Origin: Lacticaseibacillus porcinae
GTDB taxonomy: Bacteria > Bacillota > Bacilli > Lactobacillales > Lactobacillaceae
Length of the DNA: 64,000 bases
NCBI RefSeq assembly: GCF_003946305.1
Contig: NZ_RHNS01000001.1
Span: 372,001-436,000, forward strand
Reading direction: 5' to 3'
Made by a program: the position numbers and the translations under genes. This document shows, one piece after another, positions 34,421 to 43,330 of this stretch. How positions within the stretch are numbered: position 1 is the first letter of the stretch; each line of letters starts with the position of its first letter. Below the pieces are notes generated by a model, which had not been told where the DNA came from, did no database searches, and was given only the letters and a program-made list of their open reading frames with translations.

Positions 34421-37126
34421 TTATGGCAGTTGATCGGCTGTCCAAGTCAACGTTGTCGAATAATGTTGCCGCGAACGCGCGGTGCTAGTGGGCACATTCA
34501 ACCCCACACTATTGCCACCAGTAGTCGCATCCCCAAAATTGATCCGCCAAGTTTGGCTGGGGACACTTTGACTCAGTTGCGTAGCAGTGGTGGTCGCTTT
34601 CACTAAGGTTTTAGGCGTTGCACCAGGAGTTAACGTGAAATTGTCGATCGTATTAAATTGGGTATTCCCAATGCCAGCTTGACTTTCATCTTGAATCTGC
34701 AAATTCTTGAACCAAAGACTCGCATCAGTTAGGGGTAACTGATTGACATCCCCTTTGAACTGGTCATTTTGTTGAACACTTAACTGCCAACCACTGACCC
34801 CTATCCGGTCGATCACGGTCACCCCAAAAGGCAACTGTTGACCTGTAAAGCGTGCATGGGTGCCGATAGTGTAATTGGTTTCACTAGGATCAGGGCTAAA
34901 TTGCCCAAATTCCAATGAATCATCAGGATCTAATTCAAACATTGCCAAGTCATACACATAAGTTAAGGTTTGGGCATTGCTGCTAAAGACGGGATCAGGC
35001 AAATTGTCAGGATCATAAGGATCGATTTCCCCGGTGACATCCCCCATGGTGCTACCCCAAATCGTTAACCCTTCATGGGTGGCTGGAACATTAGCACCTG
35101 GATGTGCGGTTGATAAACTTTGGCCATTATCACCGATGTAGGTTTGCGTTGATAGCATCGTATCAGTCGATCGATCATAGGCTTGTACCGTGATTTGGCC
35201 AGTCTTGCTATCTTTAAACAGAATTTGATTATCTTTGACTGACACCATGCCGTCTTTGGTGGTCGTGTCCCATGGGTCCTCGCCTTGACGTACTTTGGTG
35301 ATCCCAGTCAATTTGGACCATTGCACCTCATACACTGTTTTCGACACATTGTAGCCAGGTGGTGCTGTGGTTTCTGTCAATTGCAACGTTCTCACGCCAG
35401 AATTCTTCGGCACAATGGTGGTGAGACCATTGTCATTGGTCGCTGTTGATTGTTGTGAATCTGTCGTATCGTTTGTATCTTTTAAAGTGAAAGTCGCACC
35501 GCTTAAATTGGTTTCTGGATTTGACGCATCCACTTTATGAATTTGAACCCGCTCTTCAGCAGGGGTGACATCCCCAGTCACATTCATCGTCCAAGCTTGA
35601 CCATCGCTACCATCGCTCATGTAAGCTGAAATCATATAGCCAGAGTTGCCGCCGCCGGAATTGACGGTGAAGAAGAACTTAAACACTGGTGACGCATTAT
35701 CTGGAGAGCTAATATAGATCCGATTGGCAGTTTGATCATAAATGACGGTGACATGTGATGTGTGGCTAATGCCAGTGGTTGACGTTTCAACGATCGTATA
35801 GGTATATGTGACCCGATTACCTGTGGTGGTGCTAGTTTTAGTAATGGTCGTATCAGCGTTTTTTTCAATCGTCGTAGCTGAAAAATCTAGTGTCGTTGCG
35901 GCTGCCAGTTGAACGATCCCAGAACGGTCATCCAAATTTTCGAATCGGGTCTCAACCACACCAGTGTCGCCAACGGCAAAGTTAGTGGTTTCAGGATATT
36001 TATTGCCCACTTTTTTTTCTAACCAGGCGTACAGCATTGATTCTTCTGAATCTGGATCCGCCATGGTCATATGGGTCCATTTTTGTGATTGGCCTTTGGT
36101 GCCGTCTGCAAACTGTGGCGTTAGCGTAAAGTTCGCTAAACCAGCAGTGGGCTTCACCGTAAATGGTGCCGTGTTGGCATGAGCGCCAGCAGTGGGGAGA
36201 TACATAGTGAGCACTTGCTGGTTGTTTTGAGTTGAGACTTTTAAACTTGCGCCGCTAGCTGTGGTCAACTCGGTAAAGCTGTCGTTGCTAGTGGTGGAAT
36301 CATCCCAAGCTTTCCATGCCCGATAAGTTGCACCCCAATCCAATGTCGTCCCACCTAAGCCGATCGTCACTGCGGCGCCTGGAGTTTTGGTATTGGTCAC
36401 AAGCACTGGAATTTGCGCATCGTCTGCAAAAATATAACTGCTATTGCCACTGGCAACAGTTAACACGCCATTAGGATCTGCAGTTGGTGCAGGAGCTAAT
36501 AATGCTTTGGCACTTTTCGTTGGCGGTGAAGCGATGCTTGAAGCACTGCTAGAACCGGATGCAGCGCTAGCAGATGAAGGAATTGACGCTTGGTCATCTT
36601 TCAGCACTAAATTCAACGTGGTGCCGATGGTTGCAGTCCCGATTGTTGGGGCTAACGCCACTGTTTTCACATCAGTTGCCATTGAAAGTGCAAAAGTCAT
36701 TTTTGCCGTTGACGTCATTGCAGTTGCTTTAGGCCAAGTAAAAGTCAATGTGGTTTGGCCCTGTTCAGTTTTAGCTGTTAACGTTTGATCATCTGCAATC
36801 AATGATTCTCCTGTGGCAGTCGCTTGATGATCTACGCCCCATAACGCTTTGGTTACTGTCCAATCAACTGATACGCCTTGTGGTAGTTTTAAGGTCACTG
36901 GCTGGGTAGGATCAACCGCATTAGTTAAAGTTAACGTTTTTGATTTTTGCGGACTAAAAGTAGCTTGATCATCAACACTGGTGATGGTTAAGTTAGCATT
37001 TTGAGTTAAACCGACCACATTGTGAGTGAAATAAATCAACATCATCACGCAGCCAATTAAGATGATCCCGGCGCTGAACAATAATCGCCAGGATTTTGAA
37101 CGAATTTGTTTATTTATGTATTGCAT
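34421..37126 (-). CDS. Large WxL protein with SpaA/Cna-B-like and MucBP-like domains
   Basis: 901 residues from an ATG at 37126. An N-terminal helix (WRLLFSAGIILIGCVMMLIY) acts as signal or anchor. The long threonine/serine-rich region includes a SA-rich linker near residue 195-215, a SpaA/Cna-B-like domain (ATFTLKDTNDTTDSQQSTAT, LTETTAPPGYNVSK) near 550-610, a MucBP-like domain (QITVQAYDRSTDTMLSTQTY) near 640-720, and a C-terminal WxL domain (GVSGWQLSVQ; final LTWTADQLP). There is no LPxTG motif or sortase nearby, so attachment is presumably by the WxL domain. First gene of the operon; likely an adhesin. Confidence 0.88.
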   Translation of the reverse strand: MQYINKQIRSKSWRLLFSAGIILIGCVMMLIYFTHNVVGLTQNANLTITSVDDQATFSPQKSKTLTLTNAVDPTQPVTLKLPQGVSVDWTVTKALWGVDHQATATGESLIADDQTLTAKTEQGQTTLTFTWPKATAMTSTAKMTFALSMATDVKTVALAPTIGTATIGTTLNLVLKDDQASIPSSASAASGSSSASSIASPPTKSAKALLAPAPTADPNGVLTVASGNSSYIFADDAQIPVLVTNTKTPGAAVTIGLGGTTLDWGATYRAWKAWDDSTTSNDSFTELTTASGASLKVSTQNNQQVLTMYLPTAGAHANTAPFTVKPTAGLANFTLTPQFADGTKGQSQKWTHMTMADPDSEESMLYAWLEKKVGNKYPETTNFAVGDTGVVETRFENLDDRSGIVQLAAATTLDFSATTIEKNADTTITKTSTTTGNRVTYTYTIVETSTTGISHTSHVTVIYDQTANRIYISSPDNASPVFKFFFTVNSGGGNSGYMISAYMSDGSDGQAWTMNVTGDVTPAEERVQIHKVDASNPETNLSGATFTLKDTNDTTDSQQSTATNDNGLTTIVPKNSGVRTLQLTETTAPPGYNVSKTVYEVQWSKLTGITKVRQGEDPWDTTTKDGMVSVKDNQILFKDSKTGQITVQAYDRSTDTMLSTQTYIGDNGQSLSTAHPGANVPATHEGLTIWGSTMGDVTGEIDPYDPDNLPDPVFSSNAQTLTYVYDLAMFELDPDDSLEFGQFSPDPSETNYTIGTHARFTGQQLPFGVTVIDRIGVSGWQLSVQQNDQFKGDVNQLPLTDASLWFKNLQIQDESQAGIGNTQFNTIDNFTLTPGATPKTLVKATTTATQLSQSVPSQTWRINFGDATTGGNSVGLNVPTSTARSRQHYSTTLTWTADQLP

Positions 37127-37309
37127 ACCAGCGCCCCCCGTTTCCAAAAGGTCGCCTTGATTCGGATAGCCGCCATCAAGACGCCCACCCCCGTACGTAC
37201 GTTCCCCCGAATGTACAAAACTGTTACCCGACTATCGCCGGGCTTGTTTACGCCTTCAATATAGCAAGGCCGCGATTTACCAACAACCAGATCATCGATA
37301 TTCGCCGCG

Positions 37310-37342
37310 AGTATATAATTATCTGCGTAAATATTTACACAA
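37310..37342 (-). promoter_or_regulatory. Putative WxL operon promoter with palindrome
   Basis: On the minus strand TTGTGT (37342-37337), 17 bases, then ATTATA (37319-37314). A perfect palindrome GTAAATATTTAC (37327-37338) overlaps the -35. The remaining leader to the ATG at 37126 is about 190 bases and contains a CCCGGCGATAGTCGGG hairpin and a GTACGTAC palindrome of unknown role. Confidence 0.45.
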
Positions 37343-37417
37343 AACTATTTATTCACATAGTCTTTTCATTTGTTTTCGTGATTAGTGTAACGGGTTTTGA
37401 ATGGGAAAAACGATTTC

Positions 37418-37432
37418 TGGTCACAACTGACT
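37418..37432 (-). promoter_or_regulatory. Operator-like site upstream of the WxL operon
   Basis: On the minus strand AGTCAGTTGTGACCA, matching the site at 28711-28725 in 14 of 15 positions. It lies about 75 bases upstream of the putative WxL -35 box. Confidence 0.5.
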
Positions 37433-37451
37433 TGGACACTTCTGACCAAAT

Positions 37452-37490
37452 TAAAAAGCGCCACCTTGATAACTTTCAAGGTGACGCAAA
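37452..37490 (-). terminator. Terminator after the EamA gene
   Basis: GCGTCACCTTGAAA / TTATCAAGGTGGCGC hairpin with T run on the minus strand, 11 bases past the stop at 37501. Confidence 0.8.
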
Positions 37491-37500
37491 AACTTTCGAT

Positions 37501-38376
37501 CTAGTTTCGTCCCGATAGCCACAGTCCCACTAACGTCAATGCCGCACCGATCATCAACGGCACCGTCAGCGGTTCATGCAATAAGATCACTGAAAAAATC
37601 AACGTGATCACAGGGACCAAGTAGATATAAACGCTGCTGGCGACAGTGCCTAATCGCTTCACCGCAAGATTCCAAGTCACAAAGCACAACGCACAGGCAC
37701 CGATCCCTAAAAACAAGAAATTGCCCCAGTTTTGCGGTTGTTGCAACGCGTTGAGGTTCAAGTCAAAGCCCAGCAAATATGCGATCGGCAACATAAACAG
37801 CAACCCATAGAAAAACACATGCCGCGTCGACTGGATCAGATTCAAGTTCAACTCTCCGATTTTGGTAGTGAGCACTGAGTAGATCGCCCAAGTGAAACTT
37901 GCCAGCAGCGCTAACCCATCCCCTACCAAACTTCCTTGCCCTGCCGCAGTCGCCGGATCAGAAATTAAGATCACGCCGCTGATGGCAACAATAAAGCCGA
38001 CGTAAAACCACATATTGGCGCGCTTTGCTTTTAAAAACCACATCGACAGCAACGCTGTGAGAAATGGCGACACCGTTACAATGATCCCGACGTTACTGGC
38101 GGTGGTTTGCGTTAACGCGAGATTCTCTAATAAGTAGTAGATCGTGATCCCTGAAAATCCCGCGCCGACGAACAACCACTCTTGCTTACGCTGCGCCAAA
38201 TGCAAAATACCAGGCTGCCACAGCAACAACGTCAAATACCCGATCACAAATCGCGTCAGCAAAATCGTCACCGGATTAAAGCTTCGCAACAACACTTTGG
38301 TCGCAATAAACGTTGTGCCCCAAATTAAAATCGTGATCAACGCGGCAATGTGGCCGGTGGTACGTTTCTCTGTCAA
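37501..38376 (-). CDS. EamA/DMT-family transporter
   Basis: About 291 residues from a TTG at 38376 preceded by GGGGG; an alternative upstream in-frame codon at 38433 has no ribosome binding site. Ten membrane helices in two EamA repeats (LITILIWGTTFIATKVLLRS and GDGLALLASFTWAIYSVLTT). VPVITLIFSVILLHEPLT is the typical helix-9 motif. Exports or exchanges small metabolites; substrate unknown. Confidence 0.86.
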   Translation of the reverse strand: MTEKRTTGHIAALITILIWGTTFIATKVLLRSFNPVTILLTRFVIGYLTLLLWQPGILHLAQRKQEWLFVGAGFSGITIYYLLENLALTQTTASNVGIIVTVSPFLTALLSMWFLKAKRANMWFYVGFIVAISGVILISDPATAAGQGSLVGDGLALLASFTWAIYSVLTTKIGELNLNLIQSTRHVFFYGLLFMLPIAYLLGFDLNLNALQQPQNWGNFLFLGIGACALCFVTWNLAVKRLGTVASSVYIYLVPVITLIFSVILLHEPLTVPLMIGAALTLVGLWLSGRN

Positions 38377-38513
38377 TTCCGCTTCCCCCAAAAGAATGAA
38401 TGGTTCTATTTTACCTGTTGTGCAAGTGAACACAAGCTTAGAATTTTACCATTAGCAGATGTCGTGATATACTCCACCTGTTGAAACGCACTGACAAGAT
38501 ACGGAGGGATATC

Positions 38514-38747
38514 ATGCCGAAACGGTTGCATTTTCTCGCCATTATTGGCGCTAATTTATTATCGAACACTTTGATGTTTGCCGTGATGGCCGCCGCGCGC
38601 GCCCAATGGTTGAACGCCTTGTTTGCGGAAAAAGTGGTGATCGGCTTGGCGATCATCAATATCGGGTTGATCGGTTATTTACTCGCGACTTTATTTACTT
38701 ACGTCAATACCTTGCACCGCCTGAATGAACCTAAAAACAGACCTTGA
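38514..38747 (+). CDS. Small membrane protein, 77 residues
   Basis: MPKRLHFLAIIGANLLSNTL onward, with two membrane helices (about 6-28 and 41-63) and a charged tail. GGAGGGATATC precedes the ATG at 38514. No family recognised. Divergent from the EamA gene. Confidence 0.7.
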   Translation: MPKRLHFLAIIGANLLSNTLMFAVMAAARAQWLNALFAEKVVIGLAIINIGLIGYLLATLFTYVNTLHRLNEPKNRP

Positions 38748-38763
38748 AGGCTCAAGGTCTGTC
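38732..38763 (-). terminator. Terminator between the small membrane protein and csbD-like genes
   Basis: ACAGACCTTGA / TCAAGGTCTGT with a T run on the minus strand; it overlaps the last codons of the plus-strand gene. Confidence 0.78.
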
Positions 38764-38773
38764 GCCAGTGCTG

Positions 38774-38968
38774 TTATTTGTGTTCGTCGATCAAGTCGTT
38801 GGCCTTTTTAAGCACTTTGTCTTTGGCTTCATCGACTTTTGCTTCAGCTTCGCCTTTGAGCTGCTTAGCTTTGCCTTTAGCTTCCATTTCCTCGTCTTTC
38901 AGCAACTTACCGGTGGTTGCTTGGACTTTGCCTAACGCTTTGTCTTTCGTCGCTTTCAAGTTCGCCAT
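38774..38968 (-). CDS. CsbD-family stress protein
   Basis: 64 residues, lysine/glutamate rich: MANLKATKDKALGKVQATTG, then LLKDEEMEAKGKAKQLKGEA. This is the CsbD pattern of small stress-induced proteins in Firmicutes. The ATG at 38968 follows GGAGGTGACCACG. Molecular function unknown in the family. Confidence 0.88.
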   Translation of the reverse strand: MANLKATKDKALGKVQATTGKLLKDEEMEAKGKAKQLKGEAEAKVDEAKDKVLKKANDLIDEHK

Positions 38969-39043
38969 CGTGGTCACCTCCTTAATTCCAGCATACAATA
39001 TTGACCGCATGTCACGCCAATTTGAAGCGTGGTAAAAAAATGC

Positions 39044-39077
39044 AAAAAAATACCTTCGATCAAAACTGATCGAAGGT
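39044..39077 (-). terminator. Terminator after tRNA-Leu
   Basis: ACCTTCGATC / GATCGAAGGT with T run on the minus strand, 15 bases after the tRNA 3' end. Confidence 0.85.
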
Positions 39078-39091
39078 CGTGATGTTACTGA

Positions 39092-39176
39092 TGCGGGCAA
39101 GAAGACTCGAACTTCCACGGCCTAAACGGCCACAAGATCCTTAATCTTGCGCGTCTACCAATTCCGCCATGCCCGC
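39092..39176 (-). tRNA. tRNA-Leu (anticodon AAG)
   Basis: 85 bases on the minus strand folding as a type II tRNA. Acceptor GCGGGCA/TGCCCGC with discriminator A; D-arm GGCGGAATTGGTAGAC; anticodon arm CAAGATTAAGGATCTTG with loop TTAAGGA, hence AAG reading CUU/CUC; long variable arm TGGCCGTTTAGGCCG; T-arm GAAGTTCGAGTCTTC. No CCA is encoded; the 3' side continues TCAG. A terminator follows. Confidence 0.96.
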
Positions 39177-39293
39177 ATATCATGCGTTTGCGCTCTCAAG
39201 CACAAGAAATAGTATACGGGAAAACGGGGGTCTACGTCAAGCAATTTTCACAAAATCTGGCAATTAATCGAATAATGATACAAAACGCAGTCG

Positions 39294-40403
39294 CTACCTT
39301 GAAAATTCAGACACAAGGTGTAAAGCTGAGGCAATCACTTGGTCCATATTATAATATTTGTACAGACCGAGGCGTCCGCCAAAATGCACCTGTGGATACT
39401 GCGTTTTGGCAAAGTCCAAATAACGTTTGGCCAAGGCATTATTGTTTTCATCATTGATCGGGTAATAAGGTTCGCGCCCTTTGATGTATGTTTGGGGATA
39501 TTCACGGGTGATCACTGACTGCTCAGGATCACCGGCGCCAAACTCAAACCACTTGTGCTCGATGATCCGCGTGTAAGGCGTGTCGGCATCGGTATAGTTG
39601 ATCACCGCGTTGCCTTGGACGTTACCAACAGGCTTGGTTTCCGTTTCAAACCGTAGTGAGCGATAGCCAAGTGCACCGAAACGATAATCGCAGAATTCAT
39701 CAACCATCCCCGTATAAATAATTTGATCAAAGTCCTGCAGCCAAGTCTTCCGATCAGTCAAGAAATCGGTATTCAAACGCACGTCGATATTCGAATGGTC
39801 GAGCATTTTGGCAATGATTTGCGTATAGCCACCAATGGGGATCCCTTGATAAGGGTCGTTGAAGTAGTTGTTGTCAAAGCTAAAGCGCACTGGCAAGCGG
39901 CGAATAATGAAACTTGGCAAGTCTTTCGGTGCTTGCCCCCATTGCTTAGTGGTGTAGTCTTTGATCAACTTTTCGTAAATATCGCGGCCAACTAGTTTGA
40001 TGGCTTGTTCTTCCAAGTTCTGAGGCTCACGATCAGCGAGTTCAGCTTGTTGTGCACGGATCTTCGCTTGCGCTTCTGCCGGGGTGTTGACGCCCCACAT
40101 TTGATGGAAGGTGTTCATATTGAACGGTAAGTTATACAACTCCCCTTTGTAATTGGCGACCACTTGATTGGTGAAGCGGTTGAAAGTCGCAAATTGTTGA
40201 ATGTACGCCCAAATATCAGGATCTTGGGTATGAAAAATATGCGCCCCATATTGATGCACCTGAATCCCAGCGACTTCATGGGTGTAGATATTGCCTGCAA
40301 TTTGTGGGCGTTTGTCGATCACGGTGATGGTGTGACCAAGTTTGGCAAGTTCATGAGCACATACCGCGCCGTACAAGCCTGCCCCGACGATCAGAATTTT
40401 CAT
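39294..40403 (-). CDS. glf: UDP-galactopyranose mutase
   Basis: 369 residues, the normal length. FAD-binding start MKILIVGAGLYGAVCAHELA; NIYTHEVAGIQVHQYGAHIF with the substrate loop histidine; DYTTKQWGQAPKDLP; RFSFDNNYFNDPYQGIPIGG with catalytic-site arginine and tyrosines; YYPINDENNNAL near the end. It makes UDP-galactofuranose for surface glycans. GGAGGCCAACCAC precedes the ATG. A glycosyltransferase lies directly upstream on the same strand. Confidence 0.96.
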   Translation of the reverse strand: MKILIVGAGLYGAVCAHELAKLGHTITVIDKRPQIAGNIYTHEVAGIQVHQYGAHIFHTQDPDIWAYIQQFATFNRFTNQVVANYKGELYNLPFNMNTFHQMWGVNTPAEAQAKIRAQQAELADREPQNLEEQAIKLVGRDIYEKLIKDYTTKQWGQAPKDLPSFIIRRLPVRFSFDNNYFNDPYQGIPIGGYTQIIAKMLDHSNIDVRLNTDFLTDRKTWLQDFDQIIYTGMVDEFCDYRFGALGYRSLRFETETKPVGNVQGNAVINYTDADTPYTRIIEHKWFEFGAGDPEQSVITREYPQTYIKGREPYYPINDENNNALAKRYLDFAKTQYPQVHFGGRLGLYKYYNMDQVIASALHLVSEFSR

Positions 40404-40449
40404 GTGGTTGGCCTCCAGTCGAATAGGTTAATTATACGCCCACTGCATA

Positions 40450-40481
40450 TAAAAAGCCGCTTGGCAAAGGCCAAACGACTG
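40450..40481 (-). terminator. Terminator after the glycosyltransferase gene
   Basis: AGTCGTTTGGC / GCCAAGCGGCT (with G-U pairs) and a T run on the minus strand, directly after the stop at 40483. Confidence 0.75.
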
Positions 40482-40482
40482 A

Positions 40483-41496
40483 TTAATTAAACCCATATAA
40501 ACGTTGCGCCAAACTGTAGACTTTGACGGTGAGTTTGCGGCCGACTGGTCCTGGCAAGTTCACCGCATGACCGATCAACCCATTTCTCATATGCACATAT
40601 AAACTAGGTTGCGTGTGGCGAATGAAGCGCCATAATTCAGTTTTTTTAGCGATGCTTTCCGCAGAGCCTTCTCGCAGCAACAACACTGACGAAATCGCCG
40701 TGATGATCGCAACATAACTGCGCATGTACCGTCGCAACCGCCATGAATCACAATGGCTGATGGCTTGTCCATATTCTTTGATCAAGGTGCGGTTGACGAA
40801 CAGTTGTTGATCAATGCGTTTGATCATCACGGATTCGTTGACGGATTGATCGTCGCGGCCGATAAAATAATGATACAAGTCAACATCCAAATAATGGAGT
40901 TTTTTGACGTAAGGCAACGGCTGGAAGACATACAGATCATCTTCATAAAAGGTGTGTTCTGGCAACCACAACGGAATGGCTTTCAACATCGCGGTTTTAA
41001 AGGTCACCGCATGCATCAAAAAATATTTCCCAGTTTGCACATGGACCCGCGACCAAGTGCAAGTTTGAGCTGTCGGCAACAAATGGGCAAAACGCACGAC
41101 TTTTTGTTGGTCGACGCCGACTTTGTCATAGACATAATTGGTGATCAACATGTCAGGCGAATCATTGGCAGGATCTGACAACGTCGCCAGCACTTGTTGC
41201 AACGCCTCAAGGTCCAGCCAATCATCTGAATCCACGACTTTAAAATAGTCACCAGAGGCATTCGCCAGCCCCGTCATGATTGCTTTGCCATGGCCGCCGT
41301 TAACTTGGTGGATCACTTTGACACGGTCAGGTGCTTGCGCGGCGTAATCATCGGCGATGTGCGCTGTGGTATCAGTGGAGCCGTCATCAACGATCACGAT
41401 TTCCACTTGGTCGCCAGCTTTGAGAAGCTCATCGATGCAATGTTGCATATACGCGGCGGAATTATAACATGGGACGATACAACTGAGGACTGACAA
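40483..41496 (-). CDS. Family 2 glycosyltransferase
   Basis: 337 residues. GT-A fold with SCIVPCYNSAAYMQHCIDEL, VEIVIVDDGSTDTTAHIADD and the metal-binding DXD-like VVDSDDWLDLEAL near residue 95. The start appears to be a TTG at 41496. It transfers a sugar from a nucleotide donor to a surface glycan or glycolipid; acceptor unknown. Next to glf, which suggests a cell-wall polysaccharide role. Confidence 0.88.
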   Translation of the reverse strand: MSVLSCIVPCYNSAAYMQHCIDELLKAGDQVEIVIVDDGSTDTTAHIADDYAAQAPDRVKVIHQVNGGHGKAIMTGLANASGDYFKVVDSDDWLDLEALQQVLATLSDPANDSPDMLITNYVYDKVGVDQQKVVRFAHLLPTAQTCTWSRVHVQTGKYFLMHAVTFKTAMLKAIPLWLPEHTFYEDDLYVFQPLPYVKKLHYLDVDLYHYFIGRDDQSVNESVMIKRIDQQLFVNRTLIKEYGQAISHCDSWRLRRYMRSYVAIITAISSVLLLREGSAESIAKKTELWRFIRHTQPSLYVHMRNGLIGHAVNLPGPVGRKLTVKVYSLAQRLYGFN

Positions 41497-41617
41497 CTTC
41501 TCACGCTTTCTACATTTACTAACAAGCGCGACTTGCCACTTGCCCTGAGGCTTATTTTATCAGAAAACTGATCACCCGTGCTACAATAAGCACATATCAT
41601 TCAAAAAGGAGTCTGCC

Positions 41618-42082
41618 ATGGATATTCGGATCGCCACATCAAAAGATGCGCCTGCCGTTGCGCGTCAATACTTGCACCTCACTGCAGAAATGAGTCAATT
41701 AGCCCCACAAACCATTCAACCAGCGCCGATCGATCAAAGTGGCTACTTCACAGACTACATTGAAGATGCTAACGCTGATGTGTTTTTAGCAGAAGCTGAT
41801 GGTGAGTTGCTGGGCTTTTTGCTCGTGGTGATGGCAGAAACGCAAGCTGATCCTGAAGTGGTGTTTCACCGCTTCGGCTTTGTGATCGACTTGTATGTTG
41901 CGCCAACTGCGCGTCAACAAGGCATTGGCCGCGCCCTATTGGCGAAAGCAACTGACTGGACCCGCGACCATGATGGTGAATTCATTCAACTGAATGTATT
42001 AGGTGAAGATACTGGTGCTCGCAAGTTCTATCAACGTTTAGGCTTTGTGCCGGCAAGCCTCACCTTAACGCATCAAGTGTAA
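41618..42082 (+). CDS. GNAT-family N-acetyltransferase
   Basis: 154 residues. Motif A is LYVAPTARQQGIGRALLAKA, followed by LNVLGEDTGARKFYQRLGF. AAAAGGAGTCTGCC precedes the ATG. Overlaps the 3' end of the convergent SprT gene by 18 bases. Substrate unknown. Confidence 0.9.
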   Translation: MDIRIATSKDAPAVARQYLHLTAEMSQLAPQTIQPAPIDQSGYFTDYIEDANADVFLAEADGELLGFLLVVMAETQADPEVVFHRFGFVIDLYVAPTARQQGIGRALLAKATDWTRDHDGEFIQLNVLGEDTGARKFYQRLGFVPASLTLTHQV

Positions 42083-42502
42083 TTTCCCGTGGCATTTGCC
42101 ACAAGCATATTTGCGCGTGTCGATGCGGCGCTGGCGGCGATATTCTGTACCGCATTGCGCACAGACATAAATATATTTTGCCGCGCGCGGTAAACTTGGG
42201 GCAAAACGAGAGCCCCCGACTGCTTGCAATAACGCCTTGAAGTCGGCATCGCGATGTTGATAGCCGCGATGCATTTGATACAGATGATAGTGACACAATT
42301 CGTGTTTGATGATCCCGAGTTGTTGGTCGCGAGTGATGGCGGCAAATAACTTGGGATTAAAGTCTAAGTTGTGGTCTTTTAAATGGAAACGACCACCAGT
42401 CGTTTTCAATCGCGGGTTAAAATGCGCCTCATTGAGAAACGGCCGGTGGAAACTTTGCTGAGAGACTTCCGCGACTAATGCTTGTAATTCTTGATCTGAC
42501 AA
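42065..42502 (-). CDS. SprT-like zinc metalloprotease family protein
   Basis: 145 residues. Zinc site IIKHELCHYHLYQMHRGYQH (HExxH plus a further His), and a C-terminal four-cysteine zinc ribbon (CAQCGTEYRR and ACGKCHGKL). This matches the bacterial SprT family; the cellular target is unknown. Convergent with the acetyltransferase. Confidence 0.92.
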   Translation of the reverse strand: MSDQELQALVAEVSQQSFHRPFLNEAHFNPRLKTTGGRFHLKDHNLDFNPKLFAAITRDQQLGIIKHELCHYHLYQMHRGYQHRDADFKALLQAVGGSRFAPSLPRAAKYIYVCAQCGTEYRRQRRIDTRKYACGKCHGKLHLMR

Positions 42503-42527
42503 ATTTAAACCTCTTCAATAAGTGAAC

Positions 42528-42568
42528 AAACGCTCCGCAAAGCTGTGATCAACTTTGCGGAGCGTTTT
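42528..42568. terminator. Terminator after the ABC operon
   Basis: AAACGCTCCGCAAAG / CTTTGCGGAGCGTTT, a very strong stem between the SprT start region and the ABC ATPase stop at 42575; it acts on the minus strand for the ABC operon. Confidence 0.88.
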
Positions 42569-42574
42569 AAAATG

Positions 42575-43330
42575 TTAGCCGAAATAATCGAGCAAGTCAG
42601 CCCGCGTCAACGCCGCTTTTTGTTCAGCGTTGAAATCTTTGATAATGCGACCTTGCGACAACACGATCAAGCGATTGCCGTATTTCAAAGCATCTTCCAA
42701 ATGATGGGTGATCATCATGCAAGTCAAATGCTCTTGCGTGACCAGTTTGTCAGTGACCGCCATGATCGAGGCACTGGTTTTCGGATCCAATGCGGCGGTA
42801 TGTTCATCAAGTAGTAATAACTCAGGCCGCTTCAACGTTGCCATCAACAAACTTAACGCTTGACGTTGACCACCAGATAATGACTCGGTCGGGCGATCTA
42901 ATGCTTTTTCTAAGCCGTTACCAGTTTGCGCCGCGAGTTCTTCAAAATGCGCCATTTGTGCCTTCAAACCACGTGACGCTAAAGTCAAACGCTGACCGCG
43001 ACGAGACGCGAGCAACAAGTTTTCAGCGACACTCATCCGCGGTGCGGTGCCCATTTTCGGATCCTGGAAGACGCGAGCGATCAAACGCGCACGCTTTTCC
43101 GGTTTTTCATGGGTGATATCATGACCTGCAAGTGAGATTGTCCCACCAGCAAATTCAATGTCGCCAGTGATCGCATTGAACATTGTCGATTTCCCAGCAC
43201 CATTCGTCCCCAGCACTGCAACATAATCGCCAGGCATAAGCGTTAAGTCGATGCCTGAAAGCAGCGACTTCACCGTGTTGTCAGCGACCACGTTGACGGC
43301 GACATTGTCGAGTTTTAATTGCTCAGCCAT
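42575..43330 (-). CDS. ABC importer ATP-binding protein (TrpZ-like)
   Basis: 251 residues. Walker A GTNGAGKST, Q-loop in RVFQDPKMG, signature LSGGQRQALSLL, Walker B LLLLDEHTAAL, H-loop MITHHLED. It energises the importer made by the two upstream genes; its start overlaps the permease end by 8 bases. Confidence 0.92.
   Translation of the reverse strand: MAEQLKLDNVAVNVVADNTVKSLLSGIDLTLMPGDYVAVLGTNGAGKSTMFNAITGDIEFAGGTISLAGHDITHEKPEKRARLIARVFQDPKMGTAPRMSVAENLLLASRRGQRLTLASRGLKAQMAHFEELAAQTGNGLEKALDRPTESLSGGQRQALSLLMATLKRPELLLLDEHTAALDPKTSASIMAVTDKLVTQEHLTCMMITHHLEDALKYGNRLIVLSQGRIIKDFNAEQKAALTRADLLDYFG

Noticed and set aside
37190-37210. GTACGTAC palindrome in the WxL leader as an operator
   Set aside because: A similar ACGTACGT run occurs in the licT terminator loop; it is short and low in information, so no claim is made.
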